Assembly: GCA_012517285.1 (NCBI GenBank)
Contig: JAAYVG010000022.1
Span: forward strand, 1 to 58,409
Direction: 5' to 3'
DNA length: 58,409 nt
From: Elusimicrobiota bacterium
Lineage (GTDB): Bacteria > Elusimicrobiota > Elusimicrobia > Elusimicrobiales > UBA9959
The notes under the pieces were generated by a model that searched no databases, had not been told where the DNA came from, and was given only the letters and a program-made list of their open reading frames with translations. Position 1 is the first letter of the stretch, and each line of letters begins with the position of its first letter. Shown here piece by piece: positions 1-8,068 of this stretch. The translations under genes were made by a program, and so were the position numbers.

Positions 1-594
1 ATGCGCAGGATTCCATCTAAATAGCAAATCACCTCTTTTAACAGAACTTGTGGAAATGGGAAGCATTAAATTTATCAAACTACCTGTGTAATTGTAATTA
101 TTTAGGCTTAAAACCCTTGAAACCAATCCTGAACAATCTATCCCAATAAATCCATTATATCCAGATGGTAAGGTTTCTGGAACAGCAGGTGTTCCAATGC
201 CACGACGACCAGCTATCCATCTATTACCAGATTCAATTCTATTATTAAATGTGGTCGTAGTGTCCCAGTGACTAAACGCATATGCTTCACCAGTATATGT
301 ACAAGTAGAACATACCTCAAAGGGCCAATATGAAGAATACTCACTACATTCTTTAGTAGTAGTACTATATACTTGTCTTCTATCATCTATTCCATCACCA
401 TTTGGATCATTAGTTTTCCCAACTCCGTCAGTACATCTTTCAATATCCAATAAATTATTCTGTGTTGGTGTCCAGCTATAAGTACTGTATGTAATTGCGT
501 CAGTAATGACTTCTTCTCGTGTTCTGCCTTCAGATGTTGAGGGAAGAAATAAAATTAAAAATAGTAAAAAGTATTTTTTATTTACTATATTCAT
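1..594 (-). CDS. NlpC/P60-type cell-wall peptidase, C-terminus beyond window edge
   Basis: Open frame on the minus strand from the ATG at 594 to the window edge: 198 codons with no stop, so the C-terminus is missing. Residues 1-23 form a signal peptide. A calcium-loop-like NDPNGDGIDD stretch (62-71) and several cysteines follow. Residues 152-159 read IDCSGLVS, the NlpC/P60 catalytic-cysteine motif (Cys154). RGDLLF at 187-192 with His198 matches the region leading to the catalytic His. The family hydrolyses peptidoglycan stem peptides or related amides outside the cytoplasm. The start codon overlaps the stop of the upstream propeller gene as ATGA, so the two are probably translationally coupled. 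Family is fairly sure; the substrate is unknown. Confidence 0.75.
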   Translation of the reverse strand, partial: MNIVNKKYFLLFLILFLPSTSEGRTREEVITDAITYSTYSWTPTQNNLLDIERCTDGVGKTNDPNGDGIDDRRQVYSTTTKECSEYSSYWPFEVCSTCTYTGEAYAFSHWDTTTTFNNRIESGNRWIAGRRGIGTPAVPETLPSGYNGFIGIDCSGLVSRVLSLNNYNYTGSLINLMLPISTSSVKRGDLLFRWNPAH

Positions 595-1814
595 TTTATC
601 ACCTCTTTTACAAATTTAGTAACAATAACTCCTGTTTCAGTAGTTTTCATATCATAAGCATTTCCTTCCCCATCAAAAATTCCAGGAATACCGCTTTTGA
701 TTATTCCAACGAGTTTTCCATTGTAATCAAAAATATAGATTTTTTCATCCAACCTTTCCTTTTTTGATACTTCTCCTTTTTTAATGTATTTATCTGTAAT
801 TACCCAAGCAGAAATGAAGATGTAATTTCCTTTTATTTCAGGTTCACTAACAGAAAATCTCATAGAATTATTTAAAGGAATTGAGGGTTTAAAACTAAAT
901 TTAAAGGAATTTTTTGATGTCTTAAATTCTATCTCTTTATGGTTATCACTAATGTTTTTTCTGGTAAATTCTTTTAATTCCTTCTCTATTTCATCCTCCC
1001 CTTGTTTCATCTTCCTCTCCAATTTATTATCTCGGAAACGCCATGCCTCAATAGTTTCTTTACCATCCTTCATTTCTTTGAGATAATAATATAGATTACC
1101 CCTGCCGTCTGGCACTATATCTGTTTTAGTATATTCTTTTAACTCACTTTCTATTTTTTCTTCCCCCTGTTTCATTTTCTCCACCAATTTATCATCCTTA
1201 AATAACCACACCTCACCTGTTTCTTTTGTTTTGGCGCCCTCTTTGTCATATTCACGCCTAACCAAATAATAATACAGATTGTCTTTTGAATCTATAACTA
1301 TGTTGATACCGATGGTTTTAAAATCAGGCTCTACTTGTATAAATTTCTTTTTTATATCAATTCTCCTTGGATGATCAGGTGGAACCGATACTTCAGGATT
1401 ATCTTTGTCTACCATTACAGTAGTCTCTGCTTCATATCTTTTACCACTAAAGCTTTCAACAGAAATACTTTTAAGGTATTTTCCATTGGAGTCAAATTTT
1501 TGTATTCGCTCATTAACTAAATCTAATATATATATATTTCCTTTGGAATCAACAGATAAACTATTAGGTTGGTATTCAATCATTTCACTATTCATGATAT
1601 CGCCCCAAGTTCCAAATTCCCCTGGGCCATCGCCCCATTTACCTTCTATTATCACCCTCGGCTTGTATTCATATACTGGAACATTTTCTTCTGTTATCGC
1701 TGTTTCACTTAATGTTATTGGCACTGTGCTTTCCTTTACTGCTGTCCCTGTGCTTTTCTCCTGAGCAAATAAACCATTGTTAAACAAAAACAATATCATT
1801 ATTACTTTATTCAT
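591..1814 (-). CDS. Secreted NHL/6-bladed-propeller-like protein
   Basis: 407 residues with an N-terminal signal peptide ending near Phe-Ala-Gln (about residue 18). Residues around 60-115 carry an NHL-type blade: GEFGTWGDI, then PNSLSVDSKGNIYILD, then RIQKFDSNGKYL. A second blade-like stretch near the C-terminus ends in IYIFDYNGKLVGI. The centre holds two tandem copies of a unit of about 60 residues, each with NLYYYL, a W-x-F-x-D-(N/D)-KL stretch and a K-M-K-Q-G-E motif followed by a Glu/Lys-rich helix. RBS AGGAGGGG lies just before the ATG. The stop overlaps the NlpC/P60 start by 4 bases. Probably a periplasmic or surface scaffold; no enzymatic residues recognised. Confidence 0.7.
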   Translation of the reverse strand: MNKVIMILFLFNNGLFAQEKSTGTAVKESTVPITLSETAITEENVPVYEYKPRVIIEGKWGDGPGEFGTWGDIMNSEMIEYQPNSLSVDSKGNIYILDLVNERIQKFDSNGKYLKSISVESFSGKRYEAETTVMVDKDNPEVSVPPDHPRRIDIKKKFIQVEPDFKTIGINIVIDSKDNLYYYLVRREYDKEGAKTKETGEVWLFKDDKLVEKMKQGEEKIESELKEYTKTDIVPDGRGNLYYYLKEMKDGKETIEAWRFRDNKLERKMKQGEDEIEKELKEFTRKNISDNHKEIEFKTSKNSFKFSFKPSIPLNNSMRFSVSEPEIKGNYIFISAWVITDKYIKKGEVSKKERLDEKIYIFDYNGKLVGIIKSGIPGIFDGEGNAYDMKTTETGVIVTKFVKEVIK

Positions 1815-1832
1815 AACCCCTCCTGAATTTAA

Positions 1833-2117
1833 TTATACAATTATTATATCCTTATCATCATTAATTTTTTTAATACTACTAAACTTATCAACTCCTATCT
1901 TCTCAATCTGATTTGTAGTTCCATAACCTAATGTTAATGTTATACTGCTAATAATTATATTAGTCCCGCTTTTTATCTCAACCCTTACTGTTCCTGTTGT
2001 GTTTAACCATTCAAATTGCGGAAAAAAAACTGTAAGGCCTATATATCCCTTACTACTCATTGCGCATAAAGTATTACTTAGGGTTCGCTGAAAAAGTCTA
2101 TTTCCAGACTTCCGCAT
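1833..2117 (-). pseudogene. C-terminal remnant of an unidentified protein
   Basis: An open frame runs from 2117 to 1833, but its first dozen codons lie inside the repeat beginning at 2081 and resemble no protein start. The remainder, about 70 residues, is beta-rich (TGTVRVEIKSG, SITLTLGYG) and looks like the end of a real coding sequence. It sits 18 bases upstream of the propeller gene on the same strand. I read it as the 3' end of a gene whose 5' part was lost when the repeat arrived. It could instead be a chance ORF. Confidence 0.4.
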
Positions 2118-2290
2118 TTTTTAAGATAAAAAAACTCTTCTCATAGGGGAATTTGAAAAATGCCGCTTTTTCATGGGCACTACATTGGCTTTGCTGGCTT
2201 TTAAAAATCTGTCATTGGGGAAAATAATTGCGTGAAATTCCTTTTTTCAAAAGAATGCGGAAGTCGGGATATCACTATGCGCAGGTATAA
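2081..2290. repeat. Transposon-end-like repeat with internal inverted repeat
   Basis: Starts with GGGTTCGCTGAAAAAGTCTA (2081-2100), the same terminal sequence found at 3065-3082, 3218-3236, 31271-31287 and 58272-58290. Inside, GACTTCCGCATT (2107-2118) is inverted at 2255-2266 (AATGCGGAAGTC), giving 12-bp arms about 136 bases apart. TGCGCA occurs on both sides (2061-2066 and 2278-2283), so it may mark a duplicated target. No transposase is present. Probably a non-autonomous element or a relic. Confidence 0.5.
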
Positions 2291-2314
2291 TGTATAAGAA
2301 AAGAATGATATAGC

Positions 2315-2992
2315 TTATTTTTTTGATATATGTATTGAGACACAGCCGGGAAAAAGTTTTACACAACAAACATCTGAAAAGAAATTCTTTAACCTATCGG
2401 CAAATACCATTGCATTAAATCTTAGGGATGATGATTTTAAAAACATATAAGCCTCTCTGTAATTAGGATTAAAAAAATTGACAATCCCTATCATTGTGGA
2501 GACATATATATTCATAAAAAAATTCATAAAGCTGCTTTCATAGTTTGTTGTTTCAAGACTTATAAAAAATCCACCATTCTTTAAAACCCTTTTTATCTCT
2601 CGGAGCGAACTATTTAAATCCTTATCATAAAAAATATTTCTTGTTGCAAACGATATCACAATTAGATCAAAAAAATTATCATCAAACGGCATATCAGATA
2701 ACTGAGAATTGACTAAATGTGTTCTTCGAAGCCTTTTTTCTGCAATTGAAAGCATATTTTTATTAGCATCAAGTGCATAGATCTCTGCTGAGTTAAACTT
2801 TTTTTCTAACAGCATAGTCATATCCCCTGTGCCAGCACATATATCAAGAACCCTTCGAGGTTTTGGGGTAACAGAGTATATTTTCTTGAGGCATATCCTT
2901 CGCCAGTATCTATCGAGGCCGAGCGTTATAAAGAAGTTAAAGAATACATACTTTTTATATATAAGATCATAGAGTTCATATACATGAGCCAT
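2315..2992 (-). CDS. UbiE/MenG-family SAM-dependent methyltransferase
   Basis: 225 residues. LDICAGTGDMT at 49-59 is the SAM-binding motif I typical of the UbiE/COQ5 family, followed by an acidic motif (IYALDANKNML). SFATRNI resembles the family SFGLRNV motif, and the EIKRVLKNGGFFISLETT stretch fits motif III. The family methylates demethylmenaquinone or demethoxyubiquinone intermediates in the cytoplasm. The C-terminal third is divergent, so the quinone substrate is not certain. No other menaquinone gene is nearby. It stands alone between two repeat elements with no strong RBS visible, so its regulation is unclear. Confidence 0.7.
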   Translation of the reverse strand: MAHVYELYDLIYKKYVFFNFFITLGLDRYWRRICLKKIYSVTPKPRRVLDICAGTGDMTMLLEKKFNSAEIYALDANKNMLSIAEKRLRRTHLVNSQLSDMPFDDNFFDLIVISFATRNIFYDKDLNSSLREIKRVLKNGGFFISLETTNYESSFMNFFMNIYVSTMIGIVNFFNPNYREAYMFLKSSSLRFNAMVFADRLKNFFSDVCCVKLFPGCVSIHISKK

Positions 2993-3064
2993 ATCATAGA
3001 TTTTACTAAAATATTTTAATGAATATTTTTATCAATATTATATAATTTGATTATGGCTTATTAT

Positions 3065-3236
3065 GGTTCACTGAAAAAGTCTAACGAAAGATAATTTTCC
3101 AAACGAATAGTTGTCTTGATTATAGTGTATTATTGTTTTAAAAGTGCACGATTTTTAAAGTAATATTGCAAAAAGCATGCATTTTTTTATCTTTCTTTTG
3201 GCAATAAGGGCTCAAATAGACTTTTTCAGTGAATCC
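3065..3236. mobile_element. MITE-like element with terminal inverted repeats
   Basis: About 172 bases bounded by inverted ends: GGTTCACTGAAAAAGTCT at 3065-3082 and AGACTTTTTCAGTGAATCC at 3218-3236, with 16 bases of exact complement. Subterminal GAAAGATAA and TTATCTTTC also pair, so the whole could fold back. It has no open frame. Single ends of the same family occur at 2081, 31271 and 58272. Size, ends and lack of coding capacity fit a miniature inverted-repeat transposable element; the parent transposase is not in this window. Confidence 0.6.
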
Positions 3237-3289
3237 CAATTTGCTTTTCTGGCATCTGTTTTCTGACTTCTGTCTTAGTGGAGGTATTT

Positions 3290-4531
3290 ATGAAAAAAAA
3301 TGTAAAGGCAGCAGTGCTTATTGTTATAGATGCAGTTGGCATTGAAACACTTAGTTATCTTATAAAACATTACAATAAAAAAATAAACCTGCCATGTTTA
3401 TCAGCACTCGGCATAAAAAAGGTTTTGGACAAAGATATAGCAAAAATGATAGATGGAAATATTAAGATGAATATAAAAAGCTCTGCTATATCACTTAACC
3501 AATCATCAAAAACAGCAGACAGCCTTATAGGCCATAGGGAGATGATGGGGCTCATAGACAACAACACATATAATCTTTTCCCTGATGGATTTCCGCAAGA
3601 GTATCTAAGAAAACTTGAAAAGGCTGTTGGAAGAAAGACTTTTTTTAACAAGATGTGTGGTGGTATAGAAGCCATAGAAAAGAATTATGAGAGGCATGAA
3701 AAAACTGGAGATTTGATAGTATATGCGAGCAAGTGTGATCCACTTGTTCAGATTGCTATGAATGAGGATATCATCCCACTTGACGAGCAAAGATTTATAG
3801 TCGATACTGCTTTTAAGATAGCAAGGGATATGAACATTCCAATAACAAGAGCAATAGCGAGGAGCTACATAAGACGTAACAACGAAATAATAAGGACCCC
3901 CAACAGGCATGATACAGTTATGCCGATGTCATCAAAGTGTTTGATAGATCTGTTAAATGATAGAAAGGTATGGACTGTTGCAGTTGGCAAAACGAGTGAT
4001 TTAGTAAACACAAAGTATTATGAAAAAATAAAGCTGACAGAAAAAGAATTTATAGATCCTTCATTAAATCTTAGATTTCCTCATCCAGCAAAAAAGGATA
4101 CAAATCCATTCAATGTTCAGGGAACTATAAATGCTATAAAAACATCAGAGTTTATATACAGGCCAGAAGGAACATTTATTTTCACAAACCTTGTTGATAC
4201 TGACAGTCTTTACGGTCATACGAGGGATATAAAAGGAGCAATAAAATCATTGGAGGAAACAGACAGTTCCATCAAAAAGATAATAGATATGATGGGCGAT
4301 GACACGCTTCTTTTTATAACAGCTGATCATGGCATGGAGCACAGAGAAGACTACGGGTATCATAACAATGAAAAACTTTTTTTGATCACATCCTCTAAAA
4401 AATCGTTTCTGCCAGATATAAAAACTGACATATATCCCGGGCTTACATCAGTTGGTGGTGCAATATCTGAGTATTTTAATTTAAGCAAAGAGTATAAAGA
4501 AATTGTAAAAGAGCAGGCTTCTGTCAAATAA
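3290..4531 (+). CDS. Phosphopentomutase-like enzyme (alkaline phosphatase superfamily)
   Basis: 413 residues from the ATG at 3290, chosen because GGAGG (3280-3284) sits 5 bases upstream; a GTG at 3278 would overlap that RBS. IVIDAVG (11-17) gives the first metal-binding Asp14. ADSLIGHREMMG (76-87) matches the phosphopentomutase D-T-x-T-GHWEMMG motif, with Ser78 at the usual Thr nucleophile. NLVDTDSLYGHTRD and TADHGMEHRE (about 344-353) are the C-terminal family motifs, but the usual DPT-x-DHTRE stretch is altered. Phosphopentomutase interconverts ribose 1- and 5-phosphates in the cytoplasm. A different phosphosugar substrate is possible. The leader contains a fragment of the TCTG-rich repeat. 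Confidence 0.7.
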   Translation: MKKNVKAAVLIVIDAVGIETLSYLIKHYNKKINLPCLSALGIKKVLDKDIAKMIDGNIKMNIKSSAISLNQSSKTADSLIGHREMMGLIDNNTYNLFPDGFPQEYLRKLEKAVGRKTFFNKMCGGIEAIEKNYERHEKTGDLIVYASKCDPLVQIAMNEDIIPLDEQRFIVDTAFKIARDMNIPITRAIARSYIRRNNEIIRTPNRHDTVMPMSSKCLIDLLNDRKVWTVAVGKTSDLVNTKYYEKIKLTEKEFIDPSLNLRFPHPAKKDTNPFNVQGTINAIKTSEFIYRPEGTFIFTNLVDTDSLYGHTRDIKGAIKSLEETDSSIKKIIDMMGDDTLLFITADHGMEHREDYGYHNNEKLFLITSSKKSFLPDIKTDIYPGLTSVGGAISEYFNLSKEYKEIVKEQASVK

Positions 4532-4610
4532 TATATCTTTAATATTAAAATTTTATATATAATTATAAGAGTATGTATTATATAATATCTATCAAACCAG
4601 TGGAGAATGG

Positions 4611-7600
4611 ATGATCAAGTTTTTTATTGCATTACTGACATCATTAAATCTAAACGCTTCAAGCTTTAAGGAGCAGAGAACAAATAAAATCTCACCCCTT
4701 GCAGACACCATGATATCGATTGAAAAACAGAAGCAAGCCACATCACAGAAAACCATATCAACAATGTCTATCAGAAAAAATAAGTTTAAAGCTTTCAATG
4801 AGACCAATTCTAAAAAGAAGAACTGGAGCATCAGAATGAGCTCATATGGCATCCCAAAGCTTTTGAGTGGGGACAGAACAAAAAGATATTATGGAACACC
4901 TGAGGGGATATTTAACACATTTATAACCGAAAATAAGGATATGTTGGGTATTGATATTAATAATCTAAAATTAACCACACAATCACAATTTTTAAACACA
5001 AAGCATCTTTATTATCAGCAGTATTATAAAAACATACCTGTTGAGTTTTCTTATGTAAAACTGCATCTAACTGATAATGGTGAGATAACTCAATATAACG
5101 CAAAATATTATCCTGATATAAACATTGATATCAATCCAAAGACAACAATGGAACAAGCAAGGTTTGCTATATCATCAGAGCTTGGATCTTTTTCAGTTTC
5201 AACTTCAACGCTTGTCATATATCCTGATGAGTTGAACAACAGATATTATTTAGCATGGAAAATAGAGATAAATGGCGGGAATGGGAGTATGAATGGTAAC
5301 TGGGTATATTATATAAACTCTGATAACAACAGCATACTCTTCAAATATGATAAAAGGCAGTACAGCTGTAATCTTCAAGAAGAGACAAACGGAACAGTTA
5401 AAGGAATGGTGTATGATATATCACCAGTGCCAGAAGGAGCAGATAATGGTCCGTATTATTGGGTTCCAAAGATACAAGCTCCGATATCAGATCAGTATGT
5501 TTTTGCCGGTGGACTCTTGAAATCTACAACTACAAAATCTGATGGAGAATACTGTATAAACTACGGAGAGGGTGATGAGGGAGCTAAGGTGTTTATGACT
5601 ACTATGGGACCTTATTTTTCGGTTCTTAACTTCAGCGGACAGCCATACTTTTATACGAACGGTTTATATCAGTGGAGGACTACACCTACAAAGCTCAGTG
5701 TCCAGTCATATGATAACGATTCTACAATAACCTATGCTCTTTCACCATCATACTCAATAAATACCGGAGAAGCCCTTGCTTACACTGGACCACTCTTTGA
5801 TACCCTTAATATTGGAGAGGTTGATAACTGCAGCAATCCAATAGACAATGATATGATTTTTGTTCTTGACTCAAACAACAATGCTGTATCCACTTTTTTT
5901 GGCAAGGACAAAAGCAACATCTTCGGCGGTCTTATACCAGATCAGTCATACAAAATAAAAATAAAATCAGACCAGTCATTATCAGGAAATTTTATAATAA
6001 ACTATTCAAGCTACGTGGTTCTTACAAATCCAGCGGGAAAGGGTAATGGGAACGTAACATTTGAAACACCTGATAATGGAACATCCATAAATGTATTTTA
6101 TCATCTAAACAGGATAAGAAATTTTATGATGAAGTTTAACTCCAAGTGTGGAGGGATAGGGTGTATTGATCTTAACAAAAGGGTCTCTATTATGTCTCAG
6201 GTTTATGGAGATAAAGCCACAGGTGATTGCTATCAACCAAATACGATGTGGAATGCATTTTATGATCTGGATCATGATGCAATATTCTATGGTAAGGGAA
6301 TTGAGATGGGAGGTTATTATAAGGACTTTGGTCTTGATGGAACTGTAGTAAGGCACGAATACGGTCATCTGGTTATGAACAGGATATACCCAATAATATA
6401 CTTTGGAGAATTTGGAGCAATATCTGAGGCTATAAGCGACTATTTTTCACTATCATCCTTCTGGGATGAGGGTAAGACGCTTACAATGCTTGGTAATTTT
6501 ATAGGAACAGGTGAGGGAGTTACAAGGGATCTTTCAACTATAACAAAAAAAATGCCTGATGATTGGGCTGGTGAGGTTCACGATGATGGCATGATACTAT
6601 CAGGAGCACTCTATAAAATAAGAAAGGATCCGACATATTCTCTTGGTACAATAACATATGGTGGAGAACTGCTTAACAAGGCTGATCTTTATATCTTTGG
6701 AGCACTCTTTTATTTCCCTGATAACTTTGAAAATTTTCTTGAGGCATTGGTTGATACATGCAAACAGATCAATGGAACATGTTCTGATGAAAGCAAAATA
6801 CGAACTGCTTTCAGCGAGCATGGCATTGGATCACAATCAGTATCAGACATACATGAACCAAACAATGGACCTGAGTATGCCACTGACATATCCACATTCA
6901 ATACAATACAGGCCTATATAGATTATAATGGTGATGAGGATTATTATGCACTTACATTGAATGAGGGATTGTTCCATGCAAGGCTTTATCTACCTGATTC
7001 CCAACAATATCATGGTTTTTACCATGCATATAATATGTTTCTTTTTGATAGTTATAGAAAATATGTAACAGATATATCGCCAGTAGTAGTACCAGCTCTA
7101 TGCTACTCGGAGAATGTGCCTGACCACTGCTTTACAAGAAATAATTATGTTGATCTCTACTATTCAGTGACAAAGCCACAGATATACTATATTGCTGTAA
7201 CAGGTGGTGTAAATGGCTATTATAACAATGGCACTGATTTTAATTCACTCCTCCCATACACACTAAACTATGACCCTGACCTAAGATCATCAGTAAATGC
7301 AGAATCAGTGCTGAGCAAGTTTGATGAGGATGAAATTGAATTTAGTGTTAAGGTGCCAAAATTTGAGTATTTAAATGATCTCACTCATAATTGGGACCTA
7401 GGAAGTGAGTTTGAGTTCTGTGAATTAGGCTGTATAAAAATATTGGATAATAATTTAAATGAACTATCAACTAATTATATAACGGTAACTCCTTCCGATG
7501 GCTCAAGCTATAACTCATATGACACCACAGGCAATCCTGTGATAAAGGGTAAGATAAAATTTCAGTCCTATGCCGGAAAAACATTTTCCCAAAGGTATCC

Positions 7601-7985
7601 TGCTGTTGGAACAATATATTTAAAGTTATATGCAAATAATCATATGTCAGGAATTACAGGAGATACATTTAACCTTGGGACTTCAAACCCTATCAATTTA
7701 ACAGCCAATTCAAATTCATTTATATCATACAACAATATAATAAACTCTAATAATGCGACTATGACACTAAAGTATGAAACAAAGGAAGCATCAAATATTA
7801 AGATTTATGTTTATACTGCAACTGGGCAACTTGTAAAAAAAATATATGAAGGACAGGGTTATGGAAAGATGAGTTTTAGCTGGGATGGGACTGATGATAG
7901 CGGCAAAAAGCTTTCAAGCGGCATATACTATATAAAAACAGAAGGAGCAGTTAATAAGGTAGAAAAGGTTGCAATAGTTAGATAA
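4611..7985 (+). CDS. Secreted M4-type zinc metalloprotease with FlgD-like C-terminal domain
   Basis: 1124 residues with a short signal peptide (1-17). An FTP-type propeptide (about 85-160) precedes the catalytic domain. Zinc site: His582-Glu-Tyr-Gly-His586, then Glu606 in GAISEAISDYF, the 20-residue spacing of thermolysin. VHDDGMILSGALY around His657 matches the M4 proton-donor His. A PPC-like domain starts near 745 (EPNN, then GDEDYY). The last 78 residues (about 1047-1124) form a FlgD-Ig-like domain with IKIYVYTATGQLV, SWDGTDDSGK and SSGIYYIK, closely resembling the end of the giant protein at 32656-40053. Likely secreted and surface-attached through that domain. A PorV-like gene follows directly. 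Confidence 0.9.
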   Translation: MIKFFIALLTSLNLNASSFKEQRTNKISPLADTMISIEKQKQATSQKTISTMSIRKNKFKAFNETNSKKKNWSIRMSSYGIPKLLSGDRTKRYYGTPEGIFNTFITENKDMLGIDINNLKLTTQSQFLNTKHLYYQQYYKNIPVEFSYVKLHLTDNGEITQYNAKYYPDINIDINPKTTMEQARFAISSELGSFSVSTSTLVIYPDELNNRYYLAWKIEINGGNGSMNGNWVYYINSDNNSILFKYDKRQYSCNLQEETNGTVKGMVYDISPVPEGADNGPYYWVPKIQAPISDQYVFAGGLLKSTTTKSDGEYCINYGEGDEGAKVFMTTMGPYFSVLNFSGQPYFYTNGLYQWRTTPTKLSVQSYDNDSTITYALSPSYSINTGEALAYTGPLFDTLNIGEVDNCSNPIDNDMIFVLDSNNNAVSTFFGKDKSNIFGGLIPDQSYKIKIKSDQSLSGNFIINYSSYVVLTNPAGKGNGNVTFETPDNGTSINVFYHLNRIRNFMMKFNSKCGGIGCIDLNKRVSIMSQVYGDKATGDCYQPNTMWNAFYDLDHDAIFYGKGIEMGGYYKDFGLDGTVVRHEYGHLVMNRIYPIIYFGEFGAISEAISDYFSLSSFWDEGKTLTMLGNFIGTGEGVTRDLSTITKKMPDDWAGEVHDDGMILSGALYKIRKDPTYSLGTITYGGELLNKADLYIFGALFYFPDNFENFLEALVDTCKQINGTCSDESKIRTAFSEHGIGSQSVSDIHEPNNGPEYATDISTFNTIQAYIDYNGDEDYYALTLNEGLFHARLYLPDSQQYHGFYHAYNMFLFDSYRKYVTDISPVVVPALCYSENVPDHCFTRNNYVDLYYSVTKPQIYYIAVTGGVNGYYNNGTDFNSLLPYTLNYDPDLRSSVNAESVLSKFDEDEIEFSVKVPKFEYLNDLTHNWDLGSEFEFCELGCIKILDNNLNELSTNYITVTPSDGSSYNSYDTTGNPVIKGKIKFQSYAGKTFSQRYPAVGTIYLKLYANNHMSGITGDTFNLGTSNPINLTANSNSFISYNNIINSNNATMTLKYETKEASNIKIYVYTATGQLVKKIYEGQGYGKMSFSWDGTDDSGKKLSSGIYYIKTEGAVNKVEKVAIVR

Positions 7986-8060
7986 GTTAGTTATTTAGTT
8001 ATCTGGTTATTTAGGAAGAAATGGAATTTGGTTATTTAGTTGTCTGGTTGTTTAGGAAGA
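7985..8060. repeat. GTTATTTGGTTGT-type intergenic repeat between protease and barrel genes
   Basis: Degenerate tandem units of the type GTTATTTAGTTATCTGG and TTAGGAAGAA. The same family occurs at 9278-9330, 15552-15596, 26176-26215, 31285-31316, 31456-31484, 41880-41940, 41998-42024, 43632-43716 and 43816-43838. The AGGAAGAAG end lies just before the barrel start at 8069 and may serve as its RBS. Confidence 0.6.
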
Positions 8061-8068
8061 AGAAGCAT

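Noticed and set aside
3278-3289. Upstream GTG start for the phosphopentomutase-like gene
   Set aside because: The GTG is part of the GGAGG RBS of the ATG at 3290.
8021-8068. N-terminal extension of the first PorV-like protein
   Set aside because: These 16 residues are coded by the intergenic repeat and would bury the signal peptide.
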